This document shows positions 45,461 through 54,837 of a stretch of DNA of 64,000 nucleotides, piece after piece. Origin of the DNA: Anaerolineales bacterium UBA3499 (GTDB taxonomy: Bacteria; Chloroflexota; Anaerolineae; Anaerolineales; UBA11657); contig DFQC01000038.1 of assembly GCA_002377585.1 (NCBI GenBank), forward strand, positions 91,604 to 155,603, given 5' to 3'. The first letter of the stretch is position 1. The number at the start of each line of letters is the position of its first letter. A program made the translations under genes and the position numbers. Below the pieces are notes generated by a model. That model made no database searches, was not told the DNA's origin, and saw only the letters and a list, made by a program, of their open reading frames with translations.

Positions 45461-47317
45461 CTAAGGGATTTCCACTATTCCAAGTTCAATCTTGTCGTAC
45501 ATACTTTGTACACCTGCTGCAGTTAAACGCTCCATACTATCCAGCTGATACCATCCCACTTCTATAGAATAACTACCTGAAGGTAAATCTTGTACAAGCG
45601 GCAATGCTACTTTGTCAATTACAGTCTCACCATCAATCCACTTTGAAGTAGGATATGTGCCGCCTAGTGGCTGACTATCAATCTGAGACCATAGCTGACC
45701 CTTATCGTCTACAAGATGAACAAATAAAGTATAGTCACGATCCATATTTTTTAGTGGTTGCCACACCAATGATACCGGCAATGTATCCGTACCATCTTCT
45801 CCGATTTCCCCTAAACCAAATCCATTCAGCGATATCAAATCTCCGAACTGGACATCCAGTACCTTCTGAGAAATAACTTCACCCTGAATGAACAAATCGA
45901 GACTGCCATCAATATAATCACCATGATAAGATCGAAAAGCACGTTGGTGCAACCATCCTTTTAATATATGGTCGGGGTCATAACCTGCTGGATCACCATA
46001 CATGACAAGCCATATCCTCTGGTGATGGGAAACGATTAGTTCTAGTAACAGCTGCATCTCAGAATCATTCCATGGAGGCATATTGTATGATTTCATCTCG
46101 GGAATGCCATAGTATTCATACAGAGGAGCCTGAGCTCCATTCTGCAAAAGTATCGCGTCTGCAGCTGTACTATGATTTTTGATATATGTCATTAGATCAC
46201 CATAACCACCTTTAGCATATTGTCGATTGAAATAAAAGTTGTTTAGCGACATCACATTCGCAACTACAAACAAAATTAGCCATGCGCCGCCTAATAGTGA
46301 TACGTTAGACCGAAATCCATTAGCTACAATCAATAAATACGCAGGTAGTACAATTATGAGATAGCGCGGATAATAAAAAGGCATCAATGGAGCAATGAGA
46401 AATGCACTCACCAATGGTACAACTAACCAATAGTAAACCACTCTAAGTCTTTTAGTATCAGAATAGCTGCTACGGAATCCCATAGCAAGTGGGATTAACA
46501 GCAGCACACCCAACCACTGTCCAACAGTAGCGACAGTTTCTCCTACGCCAAAGGTCGTTAGACTTCCAGCCCAGATAGTGTTCATGCCACCAATACTAAG
46601 CTCCTCCCATCGGGTACTTGCTTTAGAAGTTATAAAATCCAGCTGGGCCAAAACCCATGGCATATATATCAGAAGTATAACTACCTGAACCCACATCCAT
46701 TTGCGACATTGCTCCATATTGTTCTTGCGATATTGAAAAATATATATATTGTGGGCTAGCAAAACAAAAAACGAATAATAATGAGTGAAAACAGCTGCCA
46801 ACATACTTACAACAAACATGATTAACCATCTATTACTATCTCTCAGTTCCCATCGTAGGGCAGCGTATAATGCTATCGTACAGAAACATGCAACCAGTGA
46901 GTACATTCTTGTTTCCTGGCTATAATAAACTGCAAAACTAGAAACTCCCATCATCATAGAGCTCAAAAGGCCAAGCTGACTATCCACCAATCTTCGTCCT
47001 ATCACAAAAACAATTGCTATCATTAGCACACCAGGTAAAACAGAAAAATAGCGCAGCGAGAAAATGCTCTCGCCTACAAGAGATATCCATATATGCAACA
47101 AAGCATGGTACAAAGGTGGATGCGTTTCTGCACCAGAAGAGATAACCAAATTTAGATCTTGCTTACTAAAAGCTACACTAAATGCTTCATCACCCCAGAT
47201 ATTGTGATGCTGTATCCTAAATAATCGGATCCCAAAACTCAACAACAATACAGCTACTAAACACGTGTAAAGCACTGTTTGTTTTGACCATCTCGAGTAG
47301 TATTTGTTGCTAATCAT
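45461..47317 (-). CDS. Membrane glycosyltransferase (GT39/PMT-like)
   Basis: 618 residues. About ten membrane helices in the first 370 residues. The first periplasmic loop holds the acidic pair D43-E44 in WGDEAFS, followed by THPPLYHALL, the pattern of lipid-phosphate-sugar-dependent mannosyltransferases (GT39/GT83-like). The C-terminal 230 residues are soluble and beta-rich. It would transfer a sugar from a polyprenyl carrier to a protein or lipid outside the membrane. Its ATG overlaps the stop of the upstream quinone oxidoreductase (ATGA). Confidence 0.8.
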   Translation of the reverse strand: MISNKYYSRWSKQTVLYTCLVAVLLLSFGIRLFRIQHHNIWGDEAFSVAFSKQDLNLVISSGAETHPPLYHALLHIWISLVGESIFSLRYFSVLPGVLMIAIVFVIGRRLVDSQLGLLSSMMMGVSSFAVYYSQETRMYSLVACFCTIALYAALRWELRDSNRWLIMFVVSMLAAVFTHYYSFFVLLAHNIYIFQYRKNNMEQCRKWMWVQVVILLIYMPWVLAQLDFITSKASTRWEELSIGGMNTIWAGSLTTFGVGETVATVGQWLGVLLLIPLAMGFRSSYSDTKRLRVVYYWLVVPLVSAFLIAPLMPFYYPRYLIIVLPAYLLIVANGFRSNVSLLGGAWLILFVVANVMSLNNFYFNRQYAKGGYGDLMTYIKNHSTAADAILLQNGAQAPLYEYYGIPEMKSYNMPPWNDSEMQLLLELIVSHHQRIWLVMYGDPAGYDPDHILKGWLHQRAFRSYHGDYIDGSLDLFIQGEVISQKVLDVQFGDLISLNGFGLGEIGEDGTDTLPVSLVWQPLKNMDRDYTLFVHLVDDKGQLWSQIDSQPLGGTYPTSKWIDGETVIDKVALPLVQDLPSGSYSIEVGWYQLDSMERLTAAGVQSMYDKIELGIVEIP

Positions 47318-48291
47318 TGTATCTTCAACACTATCTTGCCTATGTTTCTATTATCCTGCATATGCTGATGTGCTAGCATGGCCTCACCAACAGGATATAT
47401 CGAGTCAATTACTGGTAAGATTTTGCCCGAAACAACATGAGGCCAAAATAAGTCCATGAAGCCCTGTTTGATTTCAATCTTCTCTAGAATTGAACGACTA
47501 CGTAAAACAGACCCTATAATCCGTGCTCGTCGTCTCATTAGCTTACCCAAATCAATTTCTGCACGTACTCCACCCAAGGTACTTATAACCACTAATCGAC
47601 CTTGAGATTTCAATATCTTGATGTTGCGCTCCATATAGCTTCCAGCAACTATATCCATAATCACATCTACACCATTGCCATTGGTATAACTAAGTACCTC
47701 TTCAACAAAATCATGTTTCCGATAATTAATTGCCAAATCCGCCCCTAGATTTATACAGGCAGTCACCTTTTCTAAGCTACTAGCCGTCACAAAGACAGGA
47801 TTATCTGTGACAGATGCAAGCTGAATAGCAGCTGTTCCAACACCACTTGCACCGCCATGTACAAGAAGAACTTCTCCAGATCCCAGTCCCGCTTCAGTAT
47901 AAATATTTACAAAAGCTGTCAAAAAACATTCTGGTAAAGATGCTGCTTGTTCATAACTCCAATCCTCCGGAATAGGCATGAGCATTGCCGCAGGTACTAC
48001 TGCTTTCTCAGCATATCCACCCCCTGGCAGCAAAGCACAAACTCGATCGCCTAACTCCCAGTCATGCACCTCATCACCTAGCATGGATATTCTGCCAGCA
48101 ATCTCTAACCCCAATATTGTCGAAGCTCCAGAAGGAGGAGGATATTTACCAGCACGTTGTAATAGATCGGCACGGTTGAGAGCAGCAGCACATACATCCA
48201 CCAGAACTTCCTCTCTACCACATACTGGATCCGAGACATTTTTCCATACTAATGTTCTTGCCTCATCATCTACAACCTGAATTGCTAACAC
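47314..48291 (-). CDS. NAD(P)H:quinone oxidoreductase, zinc-independent MDR (PIG3-like)
   Basis: 325 residues of the medium-chain reductase superfamily without zinc ligands. ALNRADLLQRAGKYPPPSGASTILGLEIAG is split over two strands and is diagnostic of the TP53I3/Qor2 group; VHGGASGVGTAAIQLAS binds NADPH; NYRKHDFVEEV and MDIVAG follow. Likely reduces quinones or related enones with NADPH. Start GTG. It overlaps the glycosyltransferase by 4 nt. Confidence 0.88.
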   Translation of the reverse strand: MLAIQVVDDEARTLVWKNVSDPVCGREEVLVDVCAAALNRADLLQRAGKYPPPSGASTILGLEIAGRISMLGDEVHDWELGDRVCALLPGGGYAEKAVVPAAMLMPIPEDWSYEQAASLPECFLTAFVNIYTEAGLGSGEVLLVHGGASGVGTAAIQLASVTDNPVFVTASSLEKVTACINLGADLAINYRKHDFVEEVLSYTNGNGVDVIMDIVAGSYMERNIKILKSQGRLVVISTLGGVRAEIDLGKLMRRRARIIGSVLRSRSILEKIEIKQGFMDLFWPHVVSGKILPVIDSIYPVGEAMLAHQHMQDNRNIGKIVLKIQ

Positions 48292-48340
48292 ACCAAACCC
48301 AATGGTTGGGAGTTACAAACCACACAAGAAAATATTGGGG

Positions 48341-49237
48341 TCACAAATCAGCACCCACCACCATATTAGTAAGACGTTCAAAAGCCTTAATCAAAGCATG
48401 ATTACCTTCCGATCCTAATCCCTGTTCTTGTAGTACCCTATAGTAATGAAATGCGATGCTGGTTATCTGAACTGGTACTCCAAGTTCATCAGCTGCCATC
48501 AATGCTAGGCGCAAATCCTTTTGCTGTAAATCTATGGTAAAACCAGGTCTCCAATCACGTTCAACAATTTGTGGGCCCCGCATGCTCAACATCCAGCTCC
48601 CGGCAGCCCCATTTGAAATAGCTTCTAAAGTTTTATCCAAATCAAGACCAGCAGCTTGAGCAAAAAGTAAAGCTTCACTCATCGCCAGTGCATTACCGAC
48701 CACTAAAATCTGGTTTACCAACTTAACCAACTGACCGTCACCAGAATTGCCAACATGTGTAATATTGTCACCCATAACTTCCAAAACAGGCATAGCGCGT
48801 CTTATTTGATCAGTGTCACCACCGACCATGATACTAAGAGTACCCTTCGCAGCACCCTCGGGGCCCCCACTTATAGGAGCATCCAACATGTACACATCAC
48901 TTTCCTGGAGTCGTGCTGAAATATTACGTGTTGCTTTAGGACTAATGGTACTAGTATCAATTACTAAAGAACCCGGCTGCACTCCATGAATAATACCATC
49001 ACGACCGAGTACTACAGATTCCACATCCGGAGTATCACTTACACATACAATAGATATTTCAGAAGAATTAGCTAGTGCTGCTGGATTGGCTGCAGGAATA
49101 GCACCTTCCTCTAATAGTGCATCCATCTTGCTAGCAGAACGATTCCATATATGTAGTTCGAACCCAGCTCTAAGAAGATTCAGAGCCATACCTGTACCCA
49201 TTGCACCTAAACCAATAAATCCGATAGATCTGCTCAC
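48341..49237 (-). CDS. Beta-hydroxyacid dehydrogenase (3-hydroxyisobutyrate/tartronate semialdehyde type)
   Basis: 298 residues from the GTG at 49237, chosen because GGAG lies exactly 6 nt upstream; a TTG at 49249 would sit on that site. GFIGLGAMGTGMALNL binds NAD(P), DAPISGGPEGAAKGTLSIM is the substrate block, and GQLVKLVNQILV carries the catalytic Lys. The exact substrate (3-hydroxyisobutyrate, tartronate semialdehyde or succinic semialdehyde) cannot be told. Downstream of the DUF5671 gene by 36 nt on the same strand. Confidence 0.9.
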   Translation of the reverse strand: MSRSIGFIGLGAMGTGMALNLLRAGFELHIWNRSASKMDALLEEGAIPAANPAALANSSEISIVCVSDTPDVESVVLGRDGIIHGVQPGSLVIDTSTISPKATRNISARLQESDVYMLDAPISGGPEGAAKGTLSIMVGGDTDQIRRAMPVLEVMGDNITHVGNSGDGQLVKLVNQILVVGNALAMSEALLFAQAAGLDLDKTLEAISNGAAGSWMLSMRGPQIVERDWRPGFTIDLQQKDLRLALMAADELGVPVQITSIAFHYYRVLQEQGLGSEGNHALIKAFERLTNMVVGADL

Positions 49238-49273
49238 ATTATTCTCCAAAAACTAGGTTTTACTCTAAGCTCA

Positions 49274-51193
49274 TCACATTCCAGTCACAAACATAATAAA
49301 CGGCATCACAAATGAAAATAAAATTATTACACCAACTACTATTAATGCCGCAAGTACACAACCGCTTAATCTACGTGATGGTTTTATCTCATCTCCAGAC
49401 ACAATTTGTCGCAAGGCAGTCATACAGTCTTTAATATGTACCTGTGTTGACCTAGAAGATGCTCCAATAAAGTTCCACTCATGACTAGGAATAGTAGGTA
49501 TTACCAACTTACGAGATTTAGTGTTTGCAACAGCACTAATATCGTCAGAATAAGTGATAACCACATCAGCAGCTGACAAATCAGCAAGATCTTCTGCTCT
49601 ATAGGTCAACACTATAGTAATCTCAGGAAACTTTAAGTTCAATGTAGAGTTAAGCCTACTACTCATATCATTAGAATCGGGCATAAAAATTACCACCCTA
49701 CCCCCATTCATTCCAACTTTCTTTTCGTCATCAATATTATTGATCTGATCTTCATGTAGAAGAGCACGATGATATACCCAGACAACAACAGCAATTATGC
49801 TGTAAGCAATAGCATGAGCTAATAGATTAGCCAAATTATCTGTCGAAGCACTTCCCAAAAATATGTTCAGTAATTGAGATACTATTGCAACTCCACTTGC
49901 AAGTACGGTCATTGTGGCTACAAAGAGGAAAAAATAAATATAAACCTTTCTAACTGCAGATGTCCTCTCAAGTTTAGCCAAATCATTGTCAGCTTGGTAT
50001 GCTTCCTGGATCTTTCGCCATGACAACAACCATATTGGTAGCCCAGCCATCAGAGCAGCTGAGACATTAGCTACTTGCTCACGCAGTAAACTCCCTAATT
50101 CCTGGCCAAATATCATGCGAATAATTACATCAATCACACCTCCTAGACCAACCAGTACAACAGCAAAACCAATTGTTGCAAGCAAATATCTGTAAATCCT
50201 TCTAATTTGCGCCTCTTTATAAGTATGAGGTGCTTGTTTTGCATCATGATGCAAAACAAGCGCATGATATGACCACACAATACCAAAACCAATTATTGAG
50301 CTAACAGCTATGCGAATTTCACCATCATTAACTAATCCAAGCCATACACTTAGAACACCTGATAAAACAGTAGCTGAAGTAGTAACAACTGCCAGAGAAC
50401 CTACAAACACTAAAGCGTAAAGATACAGCTTACGCACGGATGATTCTTGCTCATCTCGTAAACCGGAATGGTACAAAGCTTGGGCTCGACCCCATGACAA
50501 TTGCCAGAGAATTAAGCCTACAAGTAAACGAGCAACTTGATCTCCCACAATTGCAACAGCACTATTAAGTGCAACAAATGTCTGGTTTACAAATAGCTGC
50601 AACAACATCCAATTCAGTAGTCCAATAAAGCTGTAAATGGTAAGTGACAGACCAGTAATACTGAGTAAAAACAAATATCCGCGCCTTATATCTGCAACAA
50701 TTCCCTGACTCTCTTTGCTATCTAAGTCAATTTCTTCACGTTCCTGTCTGCGAAAATAGAGCGCCAATACAGATAGCACTAGCAAAGCAACAACTGAGCT
50801 GATAATAGCCTCGGATGCGTACGTACCATTTGGAAGTAACTTCGAGGACGATCCTAATATTGTGTAACATAAAGCAACCAAGAAAGTAATTGCATTGGCA
50901 ATAATAGGTCCGATAAATCCTAACATCATTAAGTACAAATACAATGGTGCAGGTCCTACATCTACTCCTCCATCCACAGTTAGATGCACAAATGTATCGC
51001 GCGCTCTACCCCAATGCCACAGAAAAATTGGTAAACCAATTATGATTACAGCAATTTGTACTGAAATCAATTCAAAGTCTGCTTGAAGCCTAGGATTAAG
51101 TAGACCTCGCAATAGCACAATCGCTGCCCAAGCCACTGACTGAAGGCTTACGGCGCAAACTGCAAACAAGTACCAACGACGTACACTACTCAT
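49274..51193 (-). CDS. Multi-pass membrane protein with five DUF5671-like repeats
   Basis: 639 residues. Five repeats each start with a basic [V/I]R..Y.[Y/F] segment (VRRWYLF, IRRGYLF, VRKLYLY, IRRIYRY, VRKVYIY, near residues 4, 169, 253, 326 and 410) and hold two to three helices. They alternately end in an LSWGRAQ-type or a YHALVLH-type edge. The C-terminal 160 residues contain a soluble alpha-beta region (about 490-595), resembling a receiver or Toll-like flavodoxin fold by strand pattern, and then one last helix (about 610-635). Function unknown. Confidence 0.75.
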   Translation of the reverse strand: MSSVRRWYLFAVCAVSLQSVAWAAIVLLRGLLNPRLQADFELISVQIAVIIIGLPIFLWHWGRARDTFVHLTVDGGVDVGPAPLYLYLMMLGFIGPIIANAITFLVALCYTILGSSSKLLPNGTYASEAIISSVVALLVLSVLALYFRRQEREEIDLDSKESQGIVADIRRGYLFLLSITGLSLTIYSFIGLLNWMLLQLFVNQTFVALNSAVAIVGDQVARLLVGLILWQLSWGRAQALYHSGLRDEQESSVRKLYLYALVFVGSLAVVTTSATVLSGVLSVWLGLVNDGEIRIAVSSIIGFGIVWSYHALVLHHDAKQAPHTYKEAQIRRIYRYLLATIGFAVVLVGLGGVIDVIIRMIFGQELGSLLREQVANVSAALMAGLPIWLLSWRKIQEAYQADNDLAKLERTSAVRKVYIYFFLFVATMTVLASGVAIVSQLLNIFLGSASTDNLANLLAHAIAYSIIAVVVWVYHRALLHEDQINNIDDEKKVGMNGGRVVIFMPDSNDMSSRLNSTLNLKFPEITIVLTYRAEDLADLSAADVVITYSDDISAVANTKSRKLVIPTIPSHEWNFIGASSRSTQVHIKDCMTALRQIVSGDEIKPSRRLSGCVLAALIVVGVIILFSFVMPFIMFVTGM

Positions 51194-51212
51194 TGGAATC
51201 CATTAGAGTCTT

Positions 51213-51713
51213 TCACTGACATGCACTAGTATCATTCAAACAATTTGACCAATATTGCGACGCAGAACGTATTTTCCAAACATCATTATCAAGCCGAAGT
51301 GTCATTCGAAATGTAGATGAATAATACCCATCACTAAAAATTCCCCCTGAGTAGAAAGTTGTCTCCCGAACTAAAACTCGAGCCCGATCATCTTCAATAT
51401 CCACTTCAATGACTTCTGTTTGAACATTGTCATCATCTATCCCGAAGTCCCAAGAATTGTTCAAAACCAAATCCTCAAATTCATCGGCAGTTTCAGGATA
51501 ACCATCTAACTTCATAGATAAATAGTTATAAGCACGCACATAATCATCCTGATGCAAAGCCAAAAGATAATTATGAGCAACACTTTCAGGTGACGATCCA
51601 TCTTTGTAAGATGGTTCTGGCATAGATTGCACCATAAATATCGAAGATATAACAAGTGCCAAGGCACCTACCACAATACCTATAAGATATTTATCTGTAT
51701 GTTTTCCAAGCAT
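51213..51713 (-). CDS. Membrane-anchored protein with NTF2-like extracytoplasmic domain
   Basis: 166 residues. One helix at residues 10-28, then SPESVAHNYLLALHQDDYVRAYNYLS, a helix typical of NTF2-like/DUF4878 domains, and a four-stranded sheet (VQTEVIEVDIEDDRARVLVR, YSSTFRMTLRLDNDVWKI as consecutive strands). Two Cys at the end may pair. Such domains are used as adaptors outside the cell. Function unknown. Located 20 nt upstream of the DUF5671 gene on the same strand. Confidence 0.65.
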   Translation of the reverse strand: MLGKHTDKYLIGIVVGALALVISSIFMVQSMPEPSYKDGSSPESVAHNYLLALHQDDYVRAYNYLSMKLDGYPETADEFEDLVLNNSWDFGIDDDNVQTEVIEVDIEDDRARVLVRETTFYSGGIFSDGYYSSTFRMTLRLDNDVWKIRSASQYWSNCLNDTSACQ

Positions 51714-51772
51714 ACATAACCTTTTCGTATATCAACACTATAATGCTTGCTCAAACTTAATATTCACTATAT

Positions 51773-53080
51773 TTAGTTAGTCAGATAATCTCTGGCTAAT
51801 TGCTCTCCCTTGGCTACGTCAACTTTAGCTAAAAAGAAAGCTCCCAACATAAACAAAACCAAAATTGAAAGGATGCCGAAACGCGCATTATCATACATAA
51901 GAGTCACATATCCCATCAAGAAAGGGCCCATCACTGCAGCAAACTTGCCAAACATATTGTAGAACCCAAAAAATTCAGCTGATCTTTCAGTCGGTATGAT
52001 GCGAGTATAAAGGCTTCGACTCAGTGCTTGGATACCACCCTGAAACAGTGCAATCATTACAGCTAGAGTATAGAAGTGCCACGTTGCATTCATAAAATAA
52101 GCAAGAAATGTTATTACAGCATAACCACCGATAGCGTACATTATGGCAGGCTTAACTCCTACAACATTTGAAAAACGATAGTACAAAAGAGCAGCTGGAA
52201 AGGCAACAAATTGTACAAGAAGTAGAGCTATAATCAGGGAACTACTATCAAAACCGAGATCAGTTCCATATGAAACTGCCATCCTGACGATAGTATCTAC
52301 TCCATCAATATAAAACCAATACGCTAACAAAAACATCCCTACTACTTTCAGATGAGCAATATCACTTATAGTTTTTACAAGTTGTTTCCATCCAGAAGAT
52401 ATAGCTTCCAGTGCACCAACAGAATCATGCTTAGTGGGCTCTTTCACAAAAAGAAAGACTGGGATTGAAAAAACCGCCCACCACATAGCAACAGTCACAA
52501 ATGAAATCCTGATTGCAGTAGAGCCGTCAGGAATACCAAACAGTTCTGGTTGAAGATACATTATGACATTTATCAAAAACAGCAATCCACCGCCAATATA
52601 CCCCCAAGCGAATCCTAAGGCCGATACGTAGTCTACTTTTTCTTTGCGAGCAATAACAGGTAAAAGCGAGTCGTAAAACAGGTTACTACTAGAAAAACCA
52701 ATTGCCGCCAAAGCATATACCAATACTGCCGTAAGCCACTGACCTTGCTGTACCATCCAAAGTCCACCAGTCATCACTATACCCAAAAAAGCAAAGAGAG
52801 CAAGAAATTTCTTTTTGGCACCAGCTCTATCGGCAATAGCACCTAGGAAAGGAGCCAAAGCAGCTACAACAATAGAACCTATCGAATTAGACAATCCCAG
52901 AATATAAGTGCTTTCACTTGGGTTGTTGGGATTGGCCCAATATGCTTTGAAAAATAATGGGAAGAAACCGGCCATGACTGTAGTTGCAAATGCTGAATTA
53001 GCCCAGTCATATAATGCCCATGAACGCCAAGCGCGTTTATCATCTGTCTGTAACAAAGTATCATTAGGAGATATTGACAT
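51773..53080 (-). CDS. MFS transporter, UMF1/Atg22 family
   Basis: 435 residues with about twelve helices. WALYDWANSAFATTVMAGFF at the start is diagnostic of the UMF1 (Atg22-like) group; GAIADRAGAKKKFL is the MFS loop 2-3 motif. Atg22 exports amino acids from the yeast vacuole; bacterial substrates are unknown. Ribosome site TGGAGG about 9 nt upstream of the ATG. No clear operon partner. Confidence 0.88.
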   Translation of the reverse strand: MSISPNDTLLQTDDKRAWRSWALYDWANSAFATTVMAGFFPLFFKAYWANPNNPSESTYILGLSNSIGSIVVAALAPFLGAIADRAGAKKKFLALFAFLGIVMTGGLWMVQQGQWLTAVLVYALAAIGFSSSNLFYDSLLPVIARKEKVDYVSALGFAWGYIGGGLLFLINVIMYLQPELFGIPDGSTAIRISFVTVAMWWAVFSIPVFLFVKEPTKHDSVGALEAISSGWKQLVKTISDIAHLKVVGMFLLAYWFYIDGVDTIVRMAVSYGTDLGFDSSSLIIALLLVQFVAFPAALLYYRFSNVVGVKPAIMYAIGGYAVITFLAYFMNATWHFYTLAVMIALFQGGIQALSRSLYTRIIPTERSAEFFGFYNMFGKFAAVMGPFLMGYVTLMYDNARFGILSILVLFMLGAFFLAKVDVAKGEQLARDYLTN

Positions 53081-53156
53081 ATCTTTTTGCCTCCAGTGCT
53101 ATCAGCTCTTTTTCACATACAATCCAATCTAATAGTTGTAATCACAACATTATTAA

Positions 53157-53939
53157 CTAGCATTCATTATTGTCATTTGGAACTTCAAACATCCAATCAT
53201 TCAAATCGGTCACAAATGAATTTGATGTTCTATCAATCTTCAAAGGAGTAACTGAAATATATTTGTTGGCAATAGCACCAATATCCATTCCAATTTTCTC
53301 TGGATTGTTAAACGGCTTTCCACCTATCCAATAATATGTTTCACCGTAAGGATCTTTGTAGTGCACCAAATCATCCTGATGATGCCCACTGTCACATTGT
53401 CTTGTAATCTCGAAACCTTTCATCTCATCTAGAGGAACAGTAGGAACATTAACATTCAGTAGAGTATTAGGAGGCAAACCACGATGCACTACTTGTCTCA
53501 CGACCTCCAATCCAACTTTAGCCGCAGGCTCATATCCTATATCTTCATCAAATAAAGTAGATATAGCTATACCAGGCACACCCATTATCACCGCTTCTGT
53601 AGCGGCGGCTACTGTACCAGAATAGTTAACGTCATACCCTAAATTATTACTGGTGTTAATGCCGGCAACCACTAGGTTTATAGGCTTCTCAAGAGCTCCA
53701 AGAAGCCCAAGTACTACGCAATCGGCGGGACTACCATTAGTTGTAAATGCATTGGTACCATCGGGAAGATCAGTGCTTTGTAATCGCAGGGGATTGTCAA
53801 GAGTTTTCGCATGCCCTGCCACTGACCAGTTACGATTAGGTGCCAAAACCGTAACGTCTCCCACATCACGAAGTGCATATGCTAAAGCATGTAGGCCAGG
53901 TGATGTGACTCCATCGTCATTAGTAATTAAAATATTCAT
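53157..53939 (-). CDS. surE: 5'/3'-nucleotidase SurE (second copy)
   Basis: 260 residues. MNILITNDDGVTSPGLHAL, VLAPNRNWSVAGHAKTL, TNGSPADCV and VAGINTSNNLGYDVNYSGTVAAATEA are all canonical SurE blocks. The C-terminal tail (TDLNDWM) is also typical. Compared with the copy at 36408-37208, this one keeps the standard SPADC loop. Their coexistence suggests divided substrate use. Gene stands alone. Confidence 0.95.
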   Translation of the reverse strand: MNILITNDDGVTSPGLHALAYALRDVGDVTVLAPNRNWSVAGHAKTLDNPLRLQSTDLPDGTNAFTTNGSPADCVVLGLLGALEKPINLVVAGINTSNNLGYDVNYSGTVAAATEAVIMGVPGIAISTLFDEDIGYEPAAKVGLEVVRQVVHRGLPPNTLLNVNVPTVPLDEMKGFEITRQCDSGHHQDDLVHYKDPYGETYYWIGGKPFNNPEKIGMDIGAIANKYISVTPLKIDRTSNSFVTDLNDWMFEVPNDNNEC

Positions 53940-53990
53940 AACTGCACTTTACCGCAACCTAACAATTACGGCAACCTTATCGGCAACATG

Positions 53991-54524
53991 TCACCTGACA
54001 TCAGCTATGAATGCATCCCAAACACTGTCGCAATATACATCAGAGCGATTCAAATAAGCATCTTGTATTATTGCTGCTTGTTGTTCCAAATTGTAGTCTT
54101 TAAGACGAATGCCATCCAAACGCGACTTTTCTAGATTTGCTTGTCCTCCATAATTATAGACATCATCTCCCTCGCGAATATGTGTCATTAATGCCCTAGG
54201 CAAATAATTCCATCCCATAGATTGAAATTGCCACACGTGGACAAGCTCGTGAATTAACCAACCCATAGATAACCTGAATTCATTATTCCCTGACAAACAA
54301 ATAGTAGGAAGACATATAGGGAAATAGCAGTGAAAACCAATAGCTATAGCATTTTGTTGGTTCTGAGGCCGAGCAGGAACAAATCGCATCCTACGCGACC
54401 AATCATCTACAACATTGGTCCATCGTACGCCTTCATGGACAATTACCCTCTGGTACTCTATAGATGCCGAAAACACAGTCTCCGCTTCTTGTTGTTCCCA
54501 ACTATATAAATTGCGTCTAGTCAT
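53991..54524 (-). CDS. HExxH-type metallopeptidase-like protein (DUF4157-related)
   Basis: About 177 residues from the ATG at 54524, which overlaps the stop of the upstream zinc-ribbon gene by 8 nt. WLIHELVHVWQFQSMG carries an HExxH zinc motif, and YNLEQQAAIIQDAYL resembles the helix after the third ligand in DUF4157/eCIS-core proteins. Longer in-frame starts up to 54641 exist but would overlap that gene fully. It has no signal peptide from this start. Substrate unknown; the HELVH motif is intact, so it may be active. Confidence 0.65.
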   Translation of the reverse strand: MTRRNLYSWEQQEAETVFSASIEYQRVIVHEGVRWTNVVDDWSRRMRFVPARPQNQQNAIAIGFHCYFPICLPTICLSGNNEFRLSMGWLIHELVHVWQFQSMGWNYLPRALMTHIREGDDVYNYGGQANLEKSRLDGIRLKDYNLEQQAAIIQDAYLNRSDVYCDSVWDAFIADVR

Positions 54525-54729
54525 CTTGCTGAAAAACAATGGCATGGCCATTACAACTGAGAACTGGCAGTACAGGATATTTTTCGTATTGCTTATTCCG
54601 TCTTGCCAAATTACACATAACAAAATGTGATCCGCGATCACTTGTAACTACTCTCAGATGTTTACAAGTAACGCAAAGTCCTATCCCGACATTGTCCATA
54701 GATTGATTGCTAACATCCAAATTTCCCAT
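54517..54729 (-). CDS. Small zinc-ribbon-like protein
   Basis: 70 residues. It has CVTCKHLRVV, then SDRGSHFVMCNLA and the short block YPVLPVLSC, giving a CxxC...C...C pattern that suggests one zinc ion. I recall similar short proteins in Chloroflexota, though I cannot verify it. The stop overlaps the start of the HExxH gene by 8 nt, showing coupled translation and supporting both calls. Ribosome site weak. Function unknown. Confidence 0.65.
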   Translation of the reverse strand: MGNLDVSNQSMDNVGIGLCVTCKHLRVVTSDRGSHFVMCNLARRNKQYEKYPVLPVLSCNGHAIVFQQDD

Positions 54730-54837
54730 CCAATTGATTGATATGAACCCATTGTAACTATTGCTTTAGCATAATATCATAATATTCTAGTAGTTACCTT
54801 GAACTCCGCAAGCCCACATTTATGCTATCATGCCAGC

